This document shows positions 33,851 to 43,338 of a stretch of DNA of 64,000 nt, piece after piece. Position numbers and translations under genes: made by a program. The DNA comes from Thermoplasmata archaeon (GTDB lineage: Archaea; Thermoplasmatota; Thermoplasmata; Lutacidiplasmatales; UBA184): the NCBI GenBank assembly GCA_021817245.1, contig JAKAVQ010000005.1, positions 1 to 64,000 of the forward strand, read 5' to 3'. A model generated the notes under the pieces. The model was given only the letters and a program-made list of their open reading frames with translations, ran no database searches and had not been told where the DNA came from. The number at the start of each line of letters is the position of its first letter. The stretch's first letter is position 1.

Positions 33851-36201
33851 GCGCGGACGTGCCCCGCGTGAAGGGGGGCCTCGGCCAGTCGATCCTTCGC
33901 AAGGAGGACCAGCGGTTCATCCGGGGGAAAGGCAACTACGTCGACGACATCAAACTCCCCGGAATGCTCTACCTTGACATCGCCCGAAGCCCGTACGCCC
34001 ACGCGAAGATCACGGCGATCCACACCGAGAACACGCTCAAGGTACCGGGCGTCCTCGCGGTCGTCACCGGCAAGGACCTCGAGGCGGCCGGCCTCGCGTG
34101 GATGCCGACCCTGATGTCGGACAAGCAGATGGTCCTTCCCACGGACACGGTGATGTACCAGGCGCAGGAGGTCGCGGCGGTCGTCGCCGACAGTCGCTAC
34201 GCGGCCGCCGACGGGGTCGCCGCGCTCGAGGTCGACTACGATCCGCTCCCGGTCGTCGTGGACCCCTTCAAGGCGCTCGAACCCGGCGCCCCGGTGATCC
34301 GGACCGACCGTAAGGAGAAATCGAACCATATCTGGCACTGGGAGACGGGGGACAGGGCTGGCACCGACGCGGCGTTCGACGGCGCGGAGGTCCAGGTCGC
34401 GCAGGACCTGTACATCCCCCGGATCCACGTCTCGTCGATGGAGACGTGCGGCTGCATCGCACACATGGACAGCGTGAACGGGCGGTTCACGATCTACATG
34501 ACCACGCAGGCGCCGCATGCGATCCGCACGGTCATCGCGCTGGTGACGGGACTGCCGGAGCAGAACATCCGGGTCGTCTCGCCCGACATCGGCGGGGGAT
34601 TTGGCGGGAAGGTCCCGGTGTATCCCGGCTACGTGCTGGCCGCGGTCGCATCGATCAAAACGGGCCACCCGGTGAAGTGGATCGAGGACCGTTCGGAGAA
34701 CCTGCAGGCCGACTCGTTCGCGCGGGACTACCACATCCACGCCGAGCTGGCGGCCTCGAACGACGGGAAGGTCGCGGCGTTGCGGGTCAAGACGCTCGCG
34801 GACCACGGGTACACCGACGCGGCGGCGAACCCGTCGAAGTTCCCGGCGGGCCTCTTCCACATCATCACCGGGAGCTACCCGTTCGCGAAGGCGTTCGTCG
34901 AGGTCGACGCCGCGTACACGAACAAGCCGCCCGGTGGGATCGCCTACCGGTGTTCGTTCCGGGTGACCGAAGCGGTCTACACGATCGAGCGGATGATGGA
35001 CATCCTCGCCCACCGCCTGAAGGTCGACCCGGCCGAGCTGCGCCTGAAGAACTTCATCCCGCCCGAGGCGTTCCCGTTCACGTCGGCGCTCGGCTGGACC
35101 TACGACAGCGGCAACTACGCGGGGGCGCTCCGCAAAGCGATGGAGATCATCGACTACGCCGGCCTTCGGCGGGAGCAGAAGGAGAAGCGCGGCCGGGGGG
35201 AGCTCATGGGGATCGGGATCTCGAGCTTTACCGAGATCGTGGGCGCGGGACCGTCCTCCACCTTCGACATCCTCGGCATCAAGATGTTCGACTCGGCCGA
35301 AGTACGGATCCATCCGACCGGCAAGGTGATCGCGCGTTTCGGCACGAAATCCCAGGGGCAGGGTCACGAGACCACGTACGCCCAGATCCTGGCCGAGGAG
35401 CTCGGCATCCCGGCGGACGACATCCGGGTGGAGGAAGGGGACACCGATACGGCGCCGTACGGGCTCGGCACCTACGCGAGCCGGAGCACCCCCACCGCGG
35501 GGGCGGCGGCATCGATGGCCGCCCGGAAGATCCGGGACAAGGCACGTCGGATCGCGGCCCATCTGCTGGAGGTGAACCCGGACGACGTCGAGTGGAAGGA
35601 CTACGCCTTCCGGGTGAAGGGGGTTCCGGCGAAGTCCAAGACGATGCAGGAGGTGGCGTTCGCGGCCTACACCAACCACCCTCCCGGCATGGAGGCGGGC
35701 CTCGAGGCGGTCGACTACTACGACCCACCGAACATGACCTACCCGTTCGGGAGCTACATCTGCGTCGTGGACATCGACCCGGAGACCGGGCAGGTGAAGG
35801 TCCGGCGGTTCGTCGCGGTCGACGACTGTGGCACGATCATCAACCCGATGATCGTGGATGGGCAGATCCACGGGGGCCTCACGATGGGCCTTGCGCCCGC
35901 GCTCTACGAGGAGATCCAGTACGATGAGAGCGGGAACATCCACGGAGGGACGTTCATGGACTATCTGGTCCCGACCGCGATCGAGACGCCCCACTGGGAG
36001 ACGGCCAAGACCGTGACCCCGAGCCCTCACCACCCGATCGGCGCGAAGGGGGTGGGAGAGTCGGCCACCGTCGGCGCCCCGCCGGCCGTGGTGAACGCGA
36101 TCGTCGACGCGCTCCAGCCGTACGGGGTCGAGCATATCGACATCCCGGTCCACCCGTGGAAGATCTGGCAGATCCTCCACACGAGGACGCCGACCTTCTG
36201 A
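33847..36201 (+). CDS. coxL: aerobic CO dehydrogenase large (Mo) subunit, form I
   Basis: The 784-aa catalytic subunit that oxidises CO to CO2 at a Cu-S-Mo(molybdopterin cytosine dinucleotide) centre. The active-site loop reads A366-Y-R-C369-S-F-R372, the form I (true CO dehydrogenase) signature; form II has AYRGAGR there. Cys369 should bind copper. The pterin-binding GGGFGGK (~249-255) and the active-site glutamate 738 in GAKGVGES are also present. Length is usual for CoxL. The ATG overlaps coxS in ATGA. It gives the cell capacity to use CO as an electron donor. Confidence 0.97.
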   Translation: MSADVPRVKGGLGQSILRKEDQRFIRGKGNYVDDIKLPGMLYLDIARSPYAHAKITAIHTENTLKVPGVLAVVTGKDLEAAGLAWMPTLMSDKQMVLPTDTVMYQAQEVAAVVADSRYAAADGVAALEVDYDPLPVVVDPFKALEPGAPVIRTDRKEKSNHIWHWETGDRAGTDAAFDGAEVQVAQDLYIPRIHVSSMETCGCIAHMDSVNGRFTIYMTTQAPHAIRTVIALVTGLPEQNIRVVSPDIGGGFGGKVPVYPGYVLAAVASIKTGHPVKWIEDRSENLQADSFARDYHIHAELAASNDGKVAALRVKTLADHGYTDAAANPSKFPAGLFHIITGSYPFAKAFVEVDAAYTNKPPGGIAYRCSFRVTEAVYTIERMMDILAHRLKVDPAELRLKNFIPPEAFPFTSALGWTYDSGNYAGALRKAMEIIDYAGLRREQKEKRGRGELMGIGISSFTEIVGAGPSSTFDILGIKMFDSAEVRIHPTGKVIARFGTKSQGQGHETTYAQILAEELGIPADDIRVEEGDTDTAPYGLGTYASRSTPTAGAAASMAARKIRDKARRIAAHLLEVNPDDVEWKDYAFRVKGVPAKSKTMQEVAFAAYTNHPPGMEAGLEAVDYYDPPNMTYPFGSYICVVDIDPETGQVKVRRFVAVDDCGTIINPMIVDGQIHGGLTMGLAPALYEEIQYDESGNIHGGTFMDYLVPTAIETPHWETAKTVTPSPHHPIGAKGVGESATVGAPPAVVNAIVDALQPYGVEHIDIPVHPWKIWQILHTRTPTF

Positions 36202-36289
36202 TCTCGCAGCCTCCCCACCCCGGTCGTGCGCGGGCCCGGCCGTCCACGAGACCGCGGGTCCGCGCACCTCTGGGGGGGGGCCCCCGAGG

Positions 36290-37243
36290 CTACTCTGCCC
36301 TCGCGGGAGGGGGGCTCTCCTCAAGCGGCACGGACACCCGGATCGTACTCCCCCGCCGTTCGATCTGGACCTCGATGTCCGCCCCGACCGGAAACCGCGA
36401 GAGGCCCTCGAGGAGGCTCCGTACCGACCGTACCTCGAACGGCCCGACCCGGCGTACCACATCGCCCGGCCGCAGCCCAGCGCGGTGGGCCGGAGAGCGC
36501 GGCACCACACGGGCCACGAGCAACCCTGACCCGGGAGGGAGCCCGCGGGGTCCCGCGACGTCCGGTCGGAGCTCGGACACCTCCACCCCGACCCACGGCC
36601 GGACCACTCGACCTTCGCGCCGGAGCTCGTCCGCGATGCGGCGGACGGCGTGGACGGGCAGCGCGAATCCGACCCCCTGCGCGAACGGGACCATCGCGGT
36701 ATTGAGTCCCACGACGGCGCCCGACAGATCGGCGAGGGGACCCCCGCTGTTCCCCGGGTTGATCGCCGCGTCGGTCTGGATCAGCCCCTCGAACACGAGG
36801 TCGGAGCCGGGGAGCGGTCGGCCGAGGGCGCTGACGACACCGGTCGACACCGTGGGGCCGCCTGGCAGTCCGAGGGCATGGCCGATCGCGAGCACGATCT
36901 GACCGACCCGGAGGGATCCCGAGTCGCCGAGCGGCGCTGCCGGCACGTCGATCGTGTCGGCCTTCACCACGGCGAGGTCCGTCCCCTCGTCTCCCCCGAC
37001 CACGCGTGCGGGTAGGTCCCTACCATCCGCGAGCCGAACGGTCACTCCGACCGTTCCCTCGATCACGTGGTGGTTCGTGACGAGGTAGCCGGTCGGGTCG
37101 AGCACGATAGCGGTCGCGTGCGCAGGAACAACGACGGCGCCGTGGACCCGGTGCCGCACACGCCGTAGGCTCTCCACTCCGGCGACGCTCGGGCCGAGCC
37201 GATCGACGGCCGAGGTGATGGCCCGCTCGATCTCGGTCAGCAC
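36290..37243 (-). CDS. HtrA/DegP-like trypsin-type serine protease with PDZ domain
   Basis: A ~317-aa HtrA-family protease. With the start at GTG 37243 the catalytic triad is His59 (TNHHV), Asp89 (GTDLAVV) and Ser166 (NPGNSGGPL). A C-terminal PDZ domain follows (VEVSELRPDVAG to RRVGPFEVRSVRSLLEGL). There is no signal peptide or membrane helix, so it appears cytoplasmic, unlike DegP. The reading frame is open to a TTG at 37378, but that extension is Ala/Pro-rich. It follows a small charged protein gene on the same strand and probably handles damaged proteins. Confidence 0.9.
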   Translation of the reverse strand: MLTEIERAITSAVDRLGPSVAGVESLRRVRHRVHGAVVVPAHATAIVLDPTGYLVTNHHVIEGTVGVTVRLADGRDLPARVVGGDEGTDLAVVKADTIDVPAAPLGDSGSLRVGQIVLAIGHALGLPGGPTVSTGVVSALGRPLPGSDLVFEGLIQTDAAINPGNSGGPLADLSGAVVGLNTAMVPFAQGVGFALPVHAVRRIADELRREGRVVRPWVGVEVSELRPDVAGPRGLPPGSGLLVARVVPRSPAHRAGLRPGDVVRRVGPFEVRSVRSLLEGLSRFPVGADIEVQIERRGSTIRVSVPLEESPPPARAE

Positions 37244-37355
37244 GACGCCCCCGGGCCATGACCGGCCCGCGCCCGGCCCGGCCGCGGCACCATCGGCTCG
37301 GGCGCGACTGGAGGCAGGGGGTGCGGCCCCGCGGGGAACGGGAACTCGGGCGCGC

Positions 37356-37610
37356 TCATTCGGAGAGCAACTCCTCAAGCTTCTCGAAGAGCGTTTCCTC
37401 CTCCTTCTCCTTCTTCCGGCCGCCCTCCCAACGGGCGTTGACGATCTGGACGAGCACGTCGGCCACGCGGTCCATCCACGGGCCCTCCTGCGCTTCGAAC
37501 CGCTTCTTCAGCTTCTCGCGCAGGAGCTCGTGGTACGCTCGATACGCGGACCAGACCCACGGCCCCTGGTAGCCTCCCCTCGGCTCACAATCGACTCCCC
37601 CTTCGCTCAT
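37356..37610 (-). CDS. 84-aa charged helical protein upstream of the HtrA gene
   Basis: A small protein starting MSEGGVDCEPRGGYQGPWVW. It has a Trp/Tyr-rich N-terminal part, then amphipathic helices rich in Lys and Glu (LREKLKKRFEAQEGPW, EGGRKKEKEEETLFEKLEELL) likely to form a coiled coil. Codon use is convincing and the ATG is clear. It precedes the HtrA-like gene by ~110 bases on the same strand, so it might be a substrate adaptor, but that is a guess from position. Confidence 0.6.
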   Translation of the reverse strand: MSEGGVDCEPRGGYQGPWVWSAYRAYHELLREKLKKRFEAQEGPWMDRVADVLVQIVNARWEGGRKKEKEEETLFEKLEELLSE

Positions 37611-37792
37611 CGGTTCTCCTTCTCGGAGCTCGACGCTCCGACCGTGGGAGCGGCTGGGTGGGGATATTGAGCGGGTCGGGCGATCGCCGGTCACACCCGA
37701 AAAGGATCGGAGCGGACCGGAGGGGGAGAGGGCGTCACTCCGCCTCGCCGTGCGTTGGCCGGTCGGGGTAACCGGAACGTTACCGGCGCGCT

Positions 37793-38440
37793 ATGAGCCC
37801 GGAGCCTCTAGGGCGACGCATGGCCCCCGAGCCGGAGGGAACGGCACCGATCGCGGCCGGTCGGCTGGACGATCGCATCCTTCGGACGCTGGAGCGGCTC
37901 CCCGGTCGTGTCGCCTTCAGCGGACTGCGGCGGCTCCTCCGGGCCCATCCGGAGTCGCTCGCCCGGGCGCTCCGACGCCTCGAGCGGGAGGGACTGGTCG
38001 ATCGCGAGGATGGGGGGTACCGAGCGCTTCGCGAACCCCCCCGGCCCCTGACGGAGCTCACTTCGGGCCTCCATCCGGTCGCTCAGGTCGAGCTCCCGCC
38101 GGGTGCTCCCACCGGGGTGATTCTCGGTCGGCTCTCGGGACGCTGGTTCGGATCCCTCCGCTGGGTCGGCACCGTCGAGCGCCCTGAAGGTCGCCTCCTG
38201 GCCTGGGCCGGACGGGATTTCGCGGGCTTTGTCCTCCTCGGGATCGAGGCGCGGACGATGCGGGTCTACGTTCCGGGGGCCGCCCGGGACGATGAAGCCG
38301 AGGCCTCGGAGGAGGCGGCGTACGAGCTTCTGGTCCACGCGGCCGACGCGCTCCGCCCGGTGGGAACCTCCCACGGGGGTCGGGTCACGTACCTCTCGGC
38401 CTCGGGTCCGCTCGGACCCGGGGGACCGTCGGACAACTGA
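37793..38440 (+). CDS. winged-helix protein of unknown target
   Basis: A 215-aa protein with an N-terminal winged-helix DNA-binding domain (about residues 25-80: DRILRTLERLPGRVAFSGLR, then ALRRLEREGLVDREDGGYRAL). The C-terminal ~110 residues, including VILGRLSGRWFGSLRWVG and FVLLGIEARTMRVYVPG, form a beta-rich domain I do not recognise. It may be a regulator whose C-terminus senses a ligand. It sits between the coxL/HtrA genes and the MobA-XdhC fusion on the opposite strand, so a role in cox regulation is possible but unproven. Confidence 0.65.
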   Translation: MSPEPLGRRMAPEPEGTAPIAAGRLDDRILRTLERLPGRVAFSGLRRLLRAHPESLARALRRLEREGLVDREDGGYRALREPPRPLTELTSGLHPVAQVELPPGAPTGVILGRLSGRWFGSLRWVGTVERPEGRLLAWAGRDFAGFVLLGIEARTMRVYVPGAARDDEAEASEEAAYELLVHAADALRPVGTSHGGRVTYLSASGPLGPGGPSDN

Positions 38441-38481
38441 ACGGGCCCGTTCCCTACCCGGGCGCGCGGACCGCCTCCGCG

Positions 38482-40206
38482 CTAGCGGACGAACGCCGCC
38501 GGTTCCGCTTCGAATCGCTCCAGGCAGCTCTCCGAGCAGAAGTAGTAGGTCGCCCCGTCGTAGGTCGACCGCAAGGGCGTCGATGCGGGATCGACCTCCA
38601 TCTGGCAGACGGGATCGATGGATGCCGGGGGGTGGGAGCCGTGCCCGGCCGCTCCACCGGCCGCCGACGGATTCGGCCGCGTCGAGCGGCGCTCGCGGAC
38701 GATCTCGGCGGCGACGCTCAGCGCGATCTCTTCGGGGGTCTGGGCGGCCAGGTCCAGCCCCGCCGGGCTCTTCAGCCGAAGAATCCGCTCTTCCGCCACG
38801 CCCCGTCCCCGGAGCTCTTCCCGGAGGCGTTCCGCGCGCCGTCGGCTGGCGACGAGGGCGACGTACGGGGCCGGCGAGCGGAGCAGGACCTCAAGACCCA
38901 TCGCATCGTAGCTCGCCATCGTCGCGACGACCCCGTACGACGTGCGGTCGAGTTTGGCCCCGAGCTCGGAGAGGTCCTCCGCGATTTCGTCCGCGTCCGG
39001 GAACCGACTCGGCTCGATCCCCGGTCCGGCCACCACGACCCGCAGCCCGAGCAGCCGGCCCAGCGAGGAGAGGGCTTCGGCCACCGGCGAGTCTCCGATC
39101 ACGACGAGCTGGGGCGCGGGTCCGTGCGGTTCTAGGTAGATCTCCATCGATCCTCCACTGTCACATTCCAGGACCCGGTCGACCGTTCCGGCTTCGGAGG
39201 GGGGTCGTGCCTCCGTTCCGGGCCGCAGACGGAGCACGCGGGGAACGCCGTCTTCGAGCGCGGCGCGCGCCTCCGACAGCAACGCGTGGCGGGAACAGCT
39301 GCCCCCGATCCACCCGACCACCGAACCGTCGGCTCGGACGAGCGCCTTCGATCCCGGCTTGCCCGAGGTCGGGGCACGGACGTGGGTGACGACCGCGAGG
39401 CAGTACGGCTCCCGGCGTCGCTCCAGCTCGACGGCGACCGCGAGCACGTCGGGCCGGGCTCGGGTCCGGACCCGCGGTCCGGTCGGAGCGGTCGCGAGCG
39501 GGTTCCGGGCGGCGAGGAACCGGGGCGCGAGGCGGGCAAGAGTGCCTCCCTGCTTCAAGTGCTCGGCGGCAACGGAAAGCTCCTCGGGCGTGTCGAGGTC
39601 GATGATGACCCCCGGATCGTCGACCGGAACCTCGCGGGTCTCCTCCGGGTGGCTCAGCCGGAGCGCGCGGCACCCCTGGTCGCCGGTGATCCGGTCCACC
39701 TCGTTCGCGAGGCTCCGGTCGATCAGCACGGGGTTGCCGCGCACTCCCTCGTACACCGGCAGCACGATCCGCGCTCCTCCGCGCTCGTACGCCGCGATCA
39801 GCGCATCGATGGTCGACGTCCGCACGAACGGCGCATCTCCCAGGACCACGAGGAACGCGCGGGCTTCGGGGGAGAGCGCCCCCACCCCGGCGCGGAGCGA
39901 GGTGCTCATGCCTTCCGGGTACGCGGCGTTCACCACGACCCGGACCCGGTCGACCGGCAGCGCTGCGCGGACGCGGTCCGCATCGGCTCCTAGCACGACG
40001 ATCGTCTCGTTGACCCGGGCGCCCCGGAGCGCCTCGAGGACCCATTCGAGGAGTGCCCGGTCCCCAAGCCGGACGAGAGGCTTCGGCCGACCCATGCGCG
40101 TCGATTGGCCCGCCGCGAGCACCAGCGCACTGATCTTCTCTCCTCCGGACCCGGAGGGCGGCCCGCCGTTGCCGCCACGGCCACCCTCCTCCGCCCCCGG
40201 GGGCAT
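38482..40206 (-). CDS. MobA-like nucleotidyltransferase / XdhC / YHS triple fusion
   Basis: A 574-aa three-domain protein. Residues ~24-215 are a MobA/MocA-type nucleotidyltransferase (ALVLAAGQSTRMGRPKPLVR, VVLGDAPFV), which would join CMP to molybdopterin to make the cytosine dinucleotide form used by CO dehydrogenase. Residues ~250-505 are XdhC/CoxI (GWIGGSCSRHALLSEA, QLVVIGDSPVAEALSSLGRL, DLAAQTPEEIALSVAAEIV). The last ~45 residues are a YHS domain (DPVCQMEVDP, FCSESCLERFE), a cysteine-based metal-binding module. The combination points to cofactor tailoring plus metal handling for CoxL. The start lies at 40206. Confidence 0.85.
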   Translation of the reverse strand: MPPGAEEGGRGGNGGPPSGSGGEKISALVLAAGQSTRMGRPKPLVRLGDRALLEWVLEALRGARVNETIVVLGADADRVRAALPVDRVRVVVNAAYPEGMSTSLRAGVGALSPEARAFLVVLGDAPFVRTSTIDALIAAYERGGARIVLPVYEGVRGNPVLIDRSLANEVDRITGDQGCRALRLSHPEETREVPVDDPGVIIDLDTPEELSVAAEHLKQGGTLARLAPRFLAARNPLATAPTGPRVRTRARPDVLAVAVELERRREPYCLAVVTHVRAPTSGKPGSKALVRADGSVVGWIGGSCSRHALLSEARAALEDGVPRVLRLRPGTEARPPSEAGTVDRVLECDSGGSMEIYLEPHGPAPQLVVIGDSPVAEALSSLGRLLGLRVVVAGPGIEPSRFPDADEIAEDLSELGAKLDRTSYGVVATMASYDAMGLEVLLRSPAPYVALVASRRRAERLREELRGRGVAEERILRLKSPAGLDLAAQTPEEIALSVAAEIVRERRSTRPNPSAAGGAAGHGSHPPASIDPVCQMEVDPASTPLRSTYDGATYYFCSESCLERFEAEPAAFVR

Positions 40207-40280
40207 ATCGCCGCCCAGCCGCTCCCGCGCCTTAAACGCACGGTCGGCCTCCGCCCTTCGCGCCCCGGCGCGACGTAGTG

Positions 40281-40285
40281 TAAAG
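40281..40285 (+). promoter_or_regulatory. TAAAG promoter element of the ABC exporter operon
   Basis: TGTAAAG ends 29 bases before the ATG at 40314. This spacing fits a leaderless transcript for the ATPase-permease operon. Confidence 0.45.
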
Positions 40286-40313
40286 AGAGTGTCAAGGGTG
40301 GGCGACTCTGCCC

Positions 40314-41138
40314 ATGGACGCGATCCCTCTGCCTTCCCGCCCGCCCGACGACACTCGCCCGGAAGGGGGTCCGCCGGCGCTCGAGGTCCGGGGGGTTTCG
40401 AAGGCCTTCGGCCCCGTCCGCGCGCTCTCGAACGTGAGCCTCTCCGTGCCGGTCGGACAGATCGTCGGACTGCTCGGCCCGAACGGAGCCGGGAAATCCA
40501 CCATGATGAAGTCGGTCCTCGGCCTCCTCCGACCCGACGTTGGCGAGATACTCCTGTTCGGCCGGAACGTGCGCGAGGACCCGGTGGGCACGAAACGCCA
40601 GATCGGCTACGTGCCGGAGTCTGCCTCCCTCTACGAGTTCCTGACCGGGGCCGAGTACCTTGACTTCGTCGCGGACATGTACGGGCTCGACCCGGAGGCG
40701 CGTCGCGCTCGCATCCCCCAGTTCCTGACCGGCTTCGAGCTTGCCGGTCACGAGAACACGCTCATCAGCGGCTACTCCCAGGGGATGCGGCAGAAGGTCG
40801 CCCTCATCGCGGCCCTCGTCCACCGTCCGCGCCTCCTCGTCCTGGACGAGCCGCTGAACGGCCTCGACCCAAGGTCGGCACGGGTCACAAAGGACCTCCT
40901 GAAGAACCTCGCCGTTCGGGAGGGGGTCGGGGTGCTCTTCAGCACCCACGTGCTCGAGATCGCCGAGGCGATCTGCGACCGGGTCGTGATCCTCAACCGG
41001 GGTGTCGTCGCGGCCTCCGGCACTCTGTCGTCCCTACGGGACCGCGCCGGACTCGCCTCCTCCGACCTCGAAGAGGTCTTCCTCGCGCTCACCGGCACCG
41101 GCGACCTCGGAGAGGTCGTCACCGCGCTGTCGCACTAG
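40314..41138 (+). CDS. ABC transporter ATP-binding protein
   Basis: A 274-aa ABC ATPase. Walker A is GPNGAGKST, the signature is YSQGMRQKVALIAAL, Walker B is LLVLDEPLNGLDP, and the switch histidine follows in LFSTHVLEIAE. The SQGM signature variant and the C-terminal ~45-residue extension are usual for ABC-2-type exporters (CcmA-like). The permease gene begins 12 bases after its stop and is clearly its partner. Substrate could be a drug, lipid or polysaccharide; sequence does not say. Confidence 0.93.
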   Translation: MDAIPLPSRPPDDTRPEGGPPALEVRGVSKAFGPVRALSNVSLSVPVGQIVGLLGPNGAGKSTMMKSVLGLLRPDVGEILLFGRNVREDPVGTKRQIGYVPESASLYEFLTGAEYLDFVADMYGLDPEARRARIPQFLTGFELAGHENTLISGYSQGMRQKVALIAALVHRPRLLVLDEPLNGLDPRSARVTKDLLKNLAVREGVGVLFSTHVLEIAEAICDRVVILNRGVVAASGTLSSLRDRAGLASSDLEEVFLALTGTGDLGEVVTALSH

Positions 41139-41149
41139 AGGGACGGCCG

Positions 41150-42748
41150 ATGGACCTTCACCGCGTGCGCCGCCTCACCGAAGTGCTCGTCGCCTCGCAG
41201 GCGCGCTCGGGACGCGCCTCCTCGAACCCGAAGAGCTGGTACGGTCGAGGTTGGGTCATTGCCCTCATCGACGCGATCAGCTTCCTCGCGGCGTTCGGTG
41301 CCACCTTCGCGATCGTGCGCTCCCTCCCGCTCACCTCCACGGAGCTCACCCACGCCGTCGACGACGCGGCGCCGTTCGTACCGCTGGTCGCGGTCGCCAC
41401 CGCGCTGGTGGCCGGGGTGATGTTCGAACTGACGGCGACCGCGAAGTTCTCGGGGAGCGATGCGGCGAACTGGCTCCCCATCACCCCGACCGAGTTCGTG
41501 TCGGCCTCGTCCGCGGCGGTCGCCTACAGTTACTCGCCCCCGGTCGCGCTCTTCCTCGGTGGGCTGCTCGCGGTCGCCCTGGAGGCAGGAGTGCCGGGGA
41601 CCTTCGTCCTGACGGCGGTGCTCGCGTTCCTTGCGCTGTACGAGGGAGGGGTCCTCGTCGAGATGGTCCGGGCGGTCAGCCAGCGGGCCGGCCCGAGCAA
41701 CACCGGGCGGCGGGGCCAGCTCGCCCTGCTCTTCCGCGCGGTGCTCCTGGTCGTACTGATTCTGGCGTTCGACCTCGCGTTCAATCCGGTCTTTCTCCTC
41801 GCCTTCCTGCGGCAGTTCTCGACCTACGAGATCATCACGACCGCCGTGCCGGTCTTCTGGTCGACGCAGGCGCTCTTCTATTGGGCCGATGGGGCCTACG
41901 CGCTCGCGGCCGGCCTTGCCGTCGGGCAGGTGGGGTTCCTCGCCGCCCTCGTCGTCCTGGCCGGTCGTCTCCGTCGACGCCTCTGGGTACCGCTCCCGGG
42001 TGAGGCCCGGGTCGAGGCCGCGGCGCCCTCGGCCGGCCATCCGATCCTTGCCGGCCTCGGACTTTCCCGGGCCGAGGCCGCCCTCGTCTCGAAGGACCTC
42101 CGAGGGTTCGTCCGCCGACGGGAGATGCTTCCGATGCTCGTGGTGCCGGTGGTCCTCGTCGTCCTCATGCTCGTCGAGGGCGCTTCGCTGGGGGCGCTCG
42201 CCTCGGTCATCTGGGTCGGCTGGGTCGCCGGGTTCTTTGCCTTCCTCCTCGCCGTGACCTCGATCGGGCAGGAGCGGCGCGCCCTGCAGTCGCTCTTCGC
42301 CTTCCCGATCACCCCTCGGACCATCCTGCGCGCGAAGTTCTCGAGCGTGCTCGTCCCCGCGCTCATCGGTTCCGTGGTCATGGCCGCCGCGGTCGGGGTC
42401 CTCTTCCGGCTCGGGCCGGGCGTGGTCGGGGGCCTGGTCCTCCTCGCCTGCGCCGCCGCCGTCATTCTGGCCTGGTGGGGGCTCGCCTTCGCCGCTCGGT
42501 ACTCCGACTTCCAGGAGCGCCCCCGGCCCCAGTATCTGCGTCCCGGAGCGATGATCGTGGGTACGTTGTCCGGAATGTCGGTCCTGTTCGCGCTCCTGCT
42601 TCCGGCGAGCGTCGCGCTCTTCGGGAGCGGTGCCCCGGTGCTGTTGGCCGCCCTGTGGGCGATCGGGTTCAGCGCGACCGTCGGGGCGGTCGCCCGGCAT
42701 TGGTCTCGCACCGGTTTCGACCGGCTCTTCCGCGAGCTCCCGTTCTGA
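41150..42748 (+). CDS. ABC-2 type exporter permease
   Basis: A 532-aa membrane protein with about twelve hydrophobic helices in two halves, separated by a cytoplasmic loop near residues 275-325. Hydrophobic runs include LIDAISFLAAFGATFAIV, PLVAVATALVAGVMFEL, MLPMLVVPVVLVVLMLV and GLVLLACAAAVILAWWGLAFA. It starts 12 bases after the ATPase, so it must be the transmembrane component. The large size, with a repeated helix block, suggests it makes the whole pore by itself or as a dimer. Confidence 0.85.
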   Translation: MDLHRVRRLTEVLVASQARSGRASSNPKSWYGRGWVIALIDAISFLAAFGATFAIVRSLPLTSTELTHAVDDAAPFVPLVAVATALVAGVMFELTATAKFSGSDAANWLPITPTEFVSASSAAVAYSYSPPVALFLGGLLAVALEAGVPGTFVLTAVLAFLALYEGGVLVEMVRAVSQRAGPSNTGRRGQLALLFRAVLLVVLILAFDLAFNPVFLLAFLRQFSTYEIITTAVPVFWSTQALFYWADGAYALAAGLAVGQVGFLAALVVLAGRLRRRLWVPLPGEARVEAAAPSAGHPILAGLGLSRAEAALVSKDLRGFVRRREMLPMLVVPVVLVVLMLVEGASLGALASVIWVGWVAGFFAFLLAVTSIGQERRALQSLFAFPITPRTILRAKFSSVLVPALIGSVVMAAAVGVLFRLGPGVVGGLVLLACAAAVILAWWGLAFAARYSDFQERPRPQYLRPGAMIVGTLSGMSVLFALLLPASVALFGSGAPVLLAALWAIGFSATVGAVARHWSRTGFDRLFRELPF

Positions 42749-42762
42749 CAGCGATTCGCCGC

Positions 42763-43233
42763 TCAGAGGCCGGCCCCGCAAAAGGGGCACCGGCCGTCGA
42801 CCTCGTTGCCGAGGTTCCCGCAATAGCGGCAGCGGACCTTGACCACGTGCCGCTCGATCAGCACCGGGCCGGGAGGTCCCGGGGGAGGGAGGGCGCGCTT
42901 CGCCTGCGCGATCGCACCGAGCCATGCCTGCGGATCGAGCACGTCGAACGCGGGGCGGGCGTGGTACGTCTCCACGACGAGCCATGCGCGTCCGAACCGC
43001 GAGCTGCGGACGCGGACGTCCGTCAGGTCGGAGAGCGGACCGTCGAAGACGGTCACGGTCTCGGGGCCGTGCAGAAGGTCGCGCACGAGACCCGTCGTCG
43101 CTCGTGCCTCGAACCGGAGACGGCGGTTCGTGAGGTAGAGCACGCCCGGACCCCGTACTCCGTCCGGCCGGTGATGCGGATCCACGACCGCGTAGGCGCT
43201 GCGGAGCAGGTGTTCGTCCGCGCCGAGCAGCAT
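42763..43233 (-). CDS. PH/GRAM-like domain plus zinc-ribbon protein
   Basis: A 156-aa protein. The N-terminal ~110 residues have the pattern GVLYLTNRRLRFEA and a tryptophan-rich strand typical of bacterial PH/GRAM-like domains. The C-terminus is a zinc ribbon: CRYCGNLGNEVDGRCPFCGAGL (CxxC-x10-CxxC). A TATAG box at 43261-43265 lies 28 bases upstream of the ATG, supporting the start. It is convergent with the ABC permease gene. Function unknown; a membrane-lipid or protein-sensing role is speculation. Confidence 0.7.
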   Translation of the reverse strand: MLLGADEHLLRSAYAVVDPHHRPDGVRGPGVLYLTNRRLRFEARATTGLVRDLLHGPETVTVFDGPLSDLTDVRVRSSRFGRAWLVVETYHARPAFDVLDPQAWLGAIAQAKRALPPPGPPGPVLIERHVVKVRCRYCGNLGNEVDGRCPFCGAGL

Positions 43234-43260
43234 GCGGACATCACCATGCGCGGTGCGGGC

Positions 43261-43265
43261 TATAG
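43261..43265 (-). promoter_or_regulatory. TATA box for the PH/zinc-ribbon gene
   Basis: CTATA on the minus strand, 28 bases upstream of the start codon at 43233. Same spacing as other genes in this window. Confidence 0.5.
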
Positions 43266-43338
43266 CGGGACGGGTGCGTCCCTCGTCGCCGGCGCCGGCC
43301 GGACGGTCGGTCGCCCCTGGGGGGGCCGACCGGTCGGC

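Noticed and set aside
33769-36510. A 913-codon open frame on the minus strand covering coxL
   Set aside because: It is antisense to an unmistakable CoxL with all catalytic motifs; its translation is Arg/Asp/Val-rich with no protein pattern, typical of a GC-rich shadow frame.
41135-42985. A 616-codon minus-strand frame over the ABC permease
   Set aside because: It is antisense to a multipass permease next to its ATPase and translates to Arg/Glu/Gly-rich low complexity.
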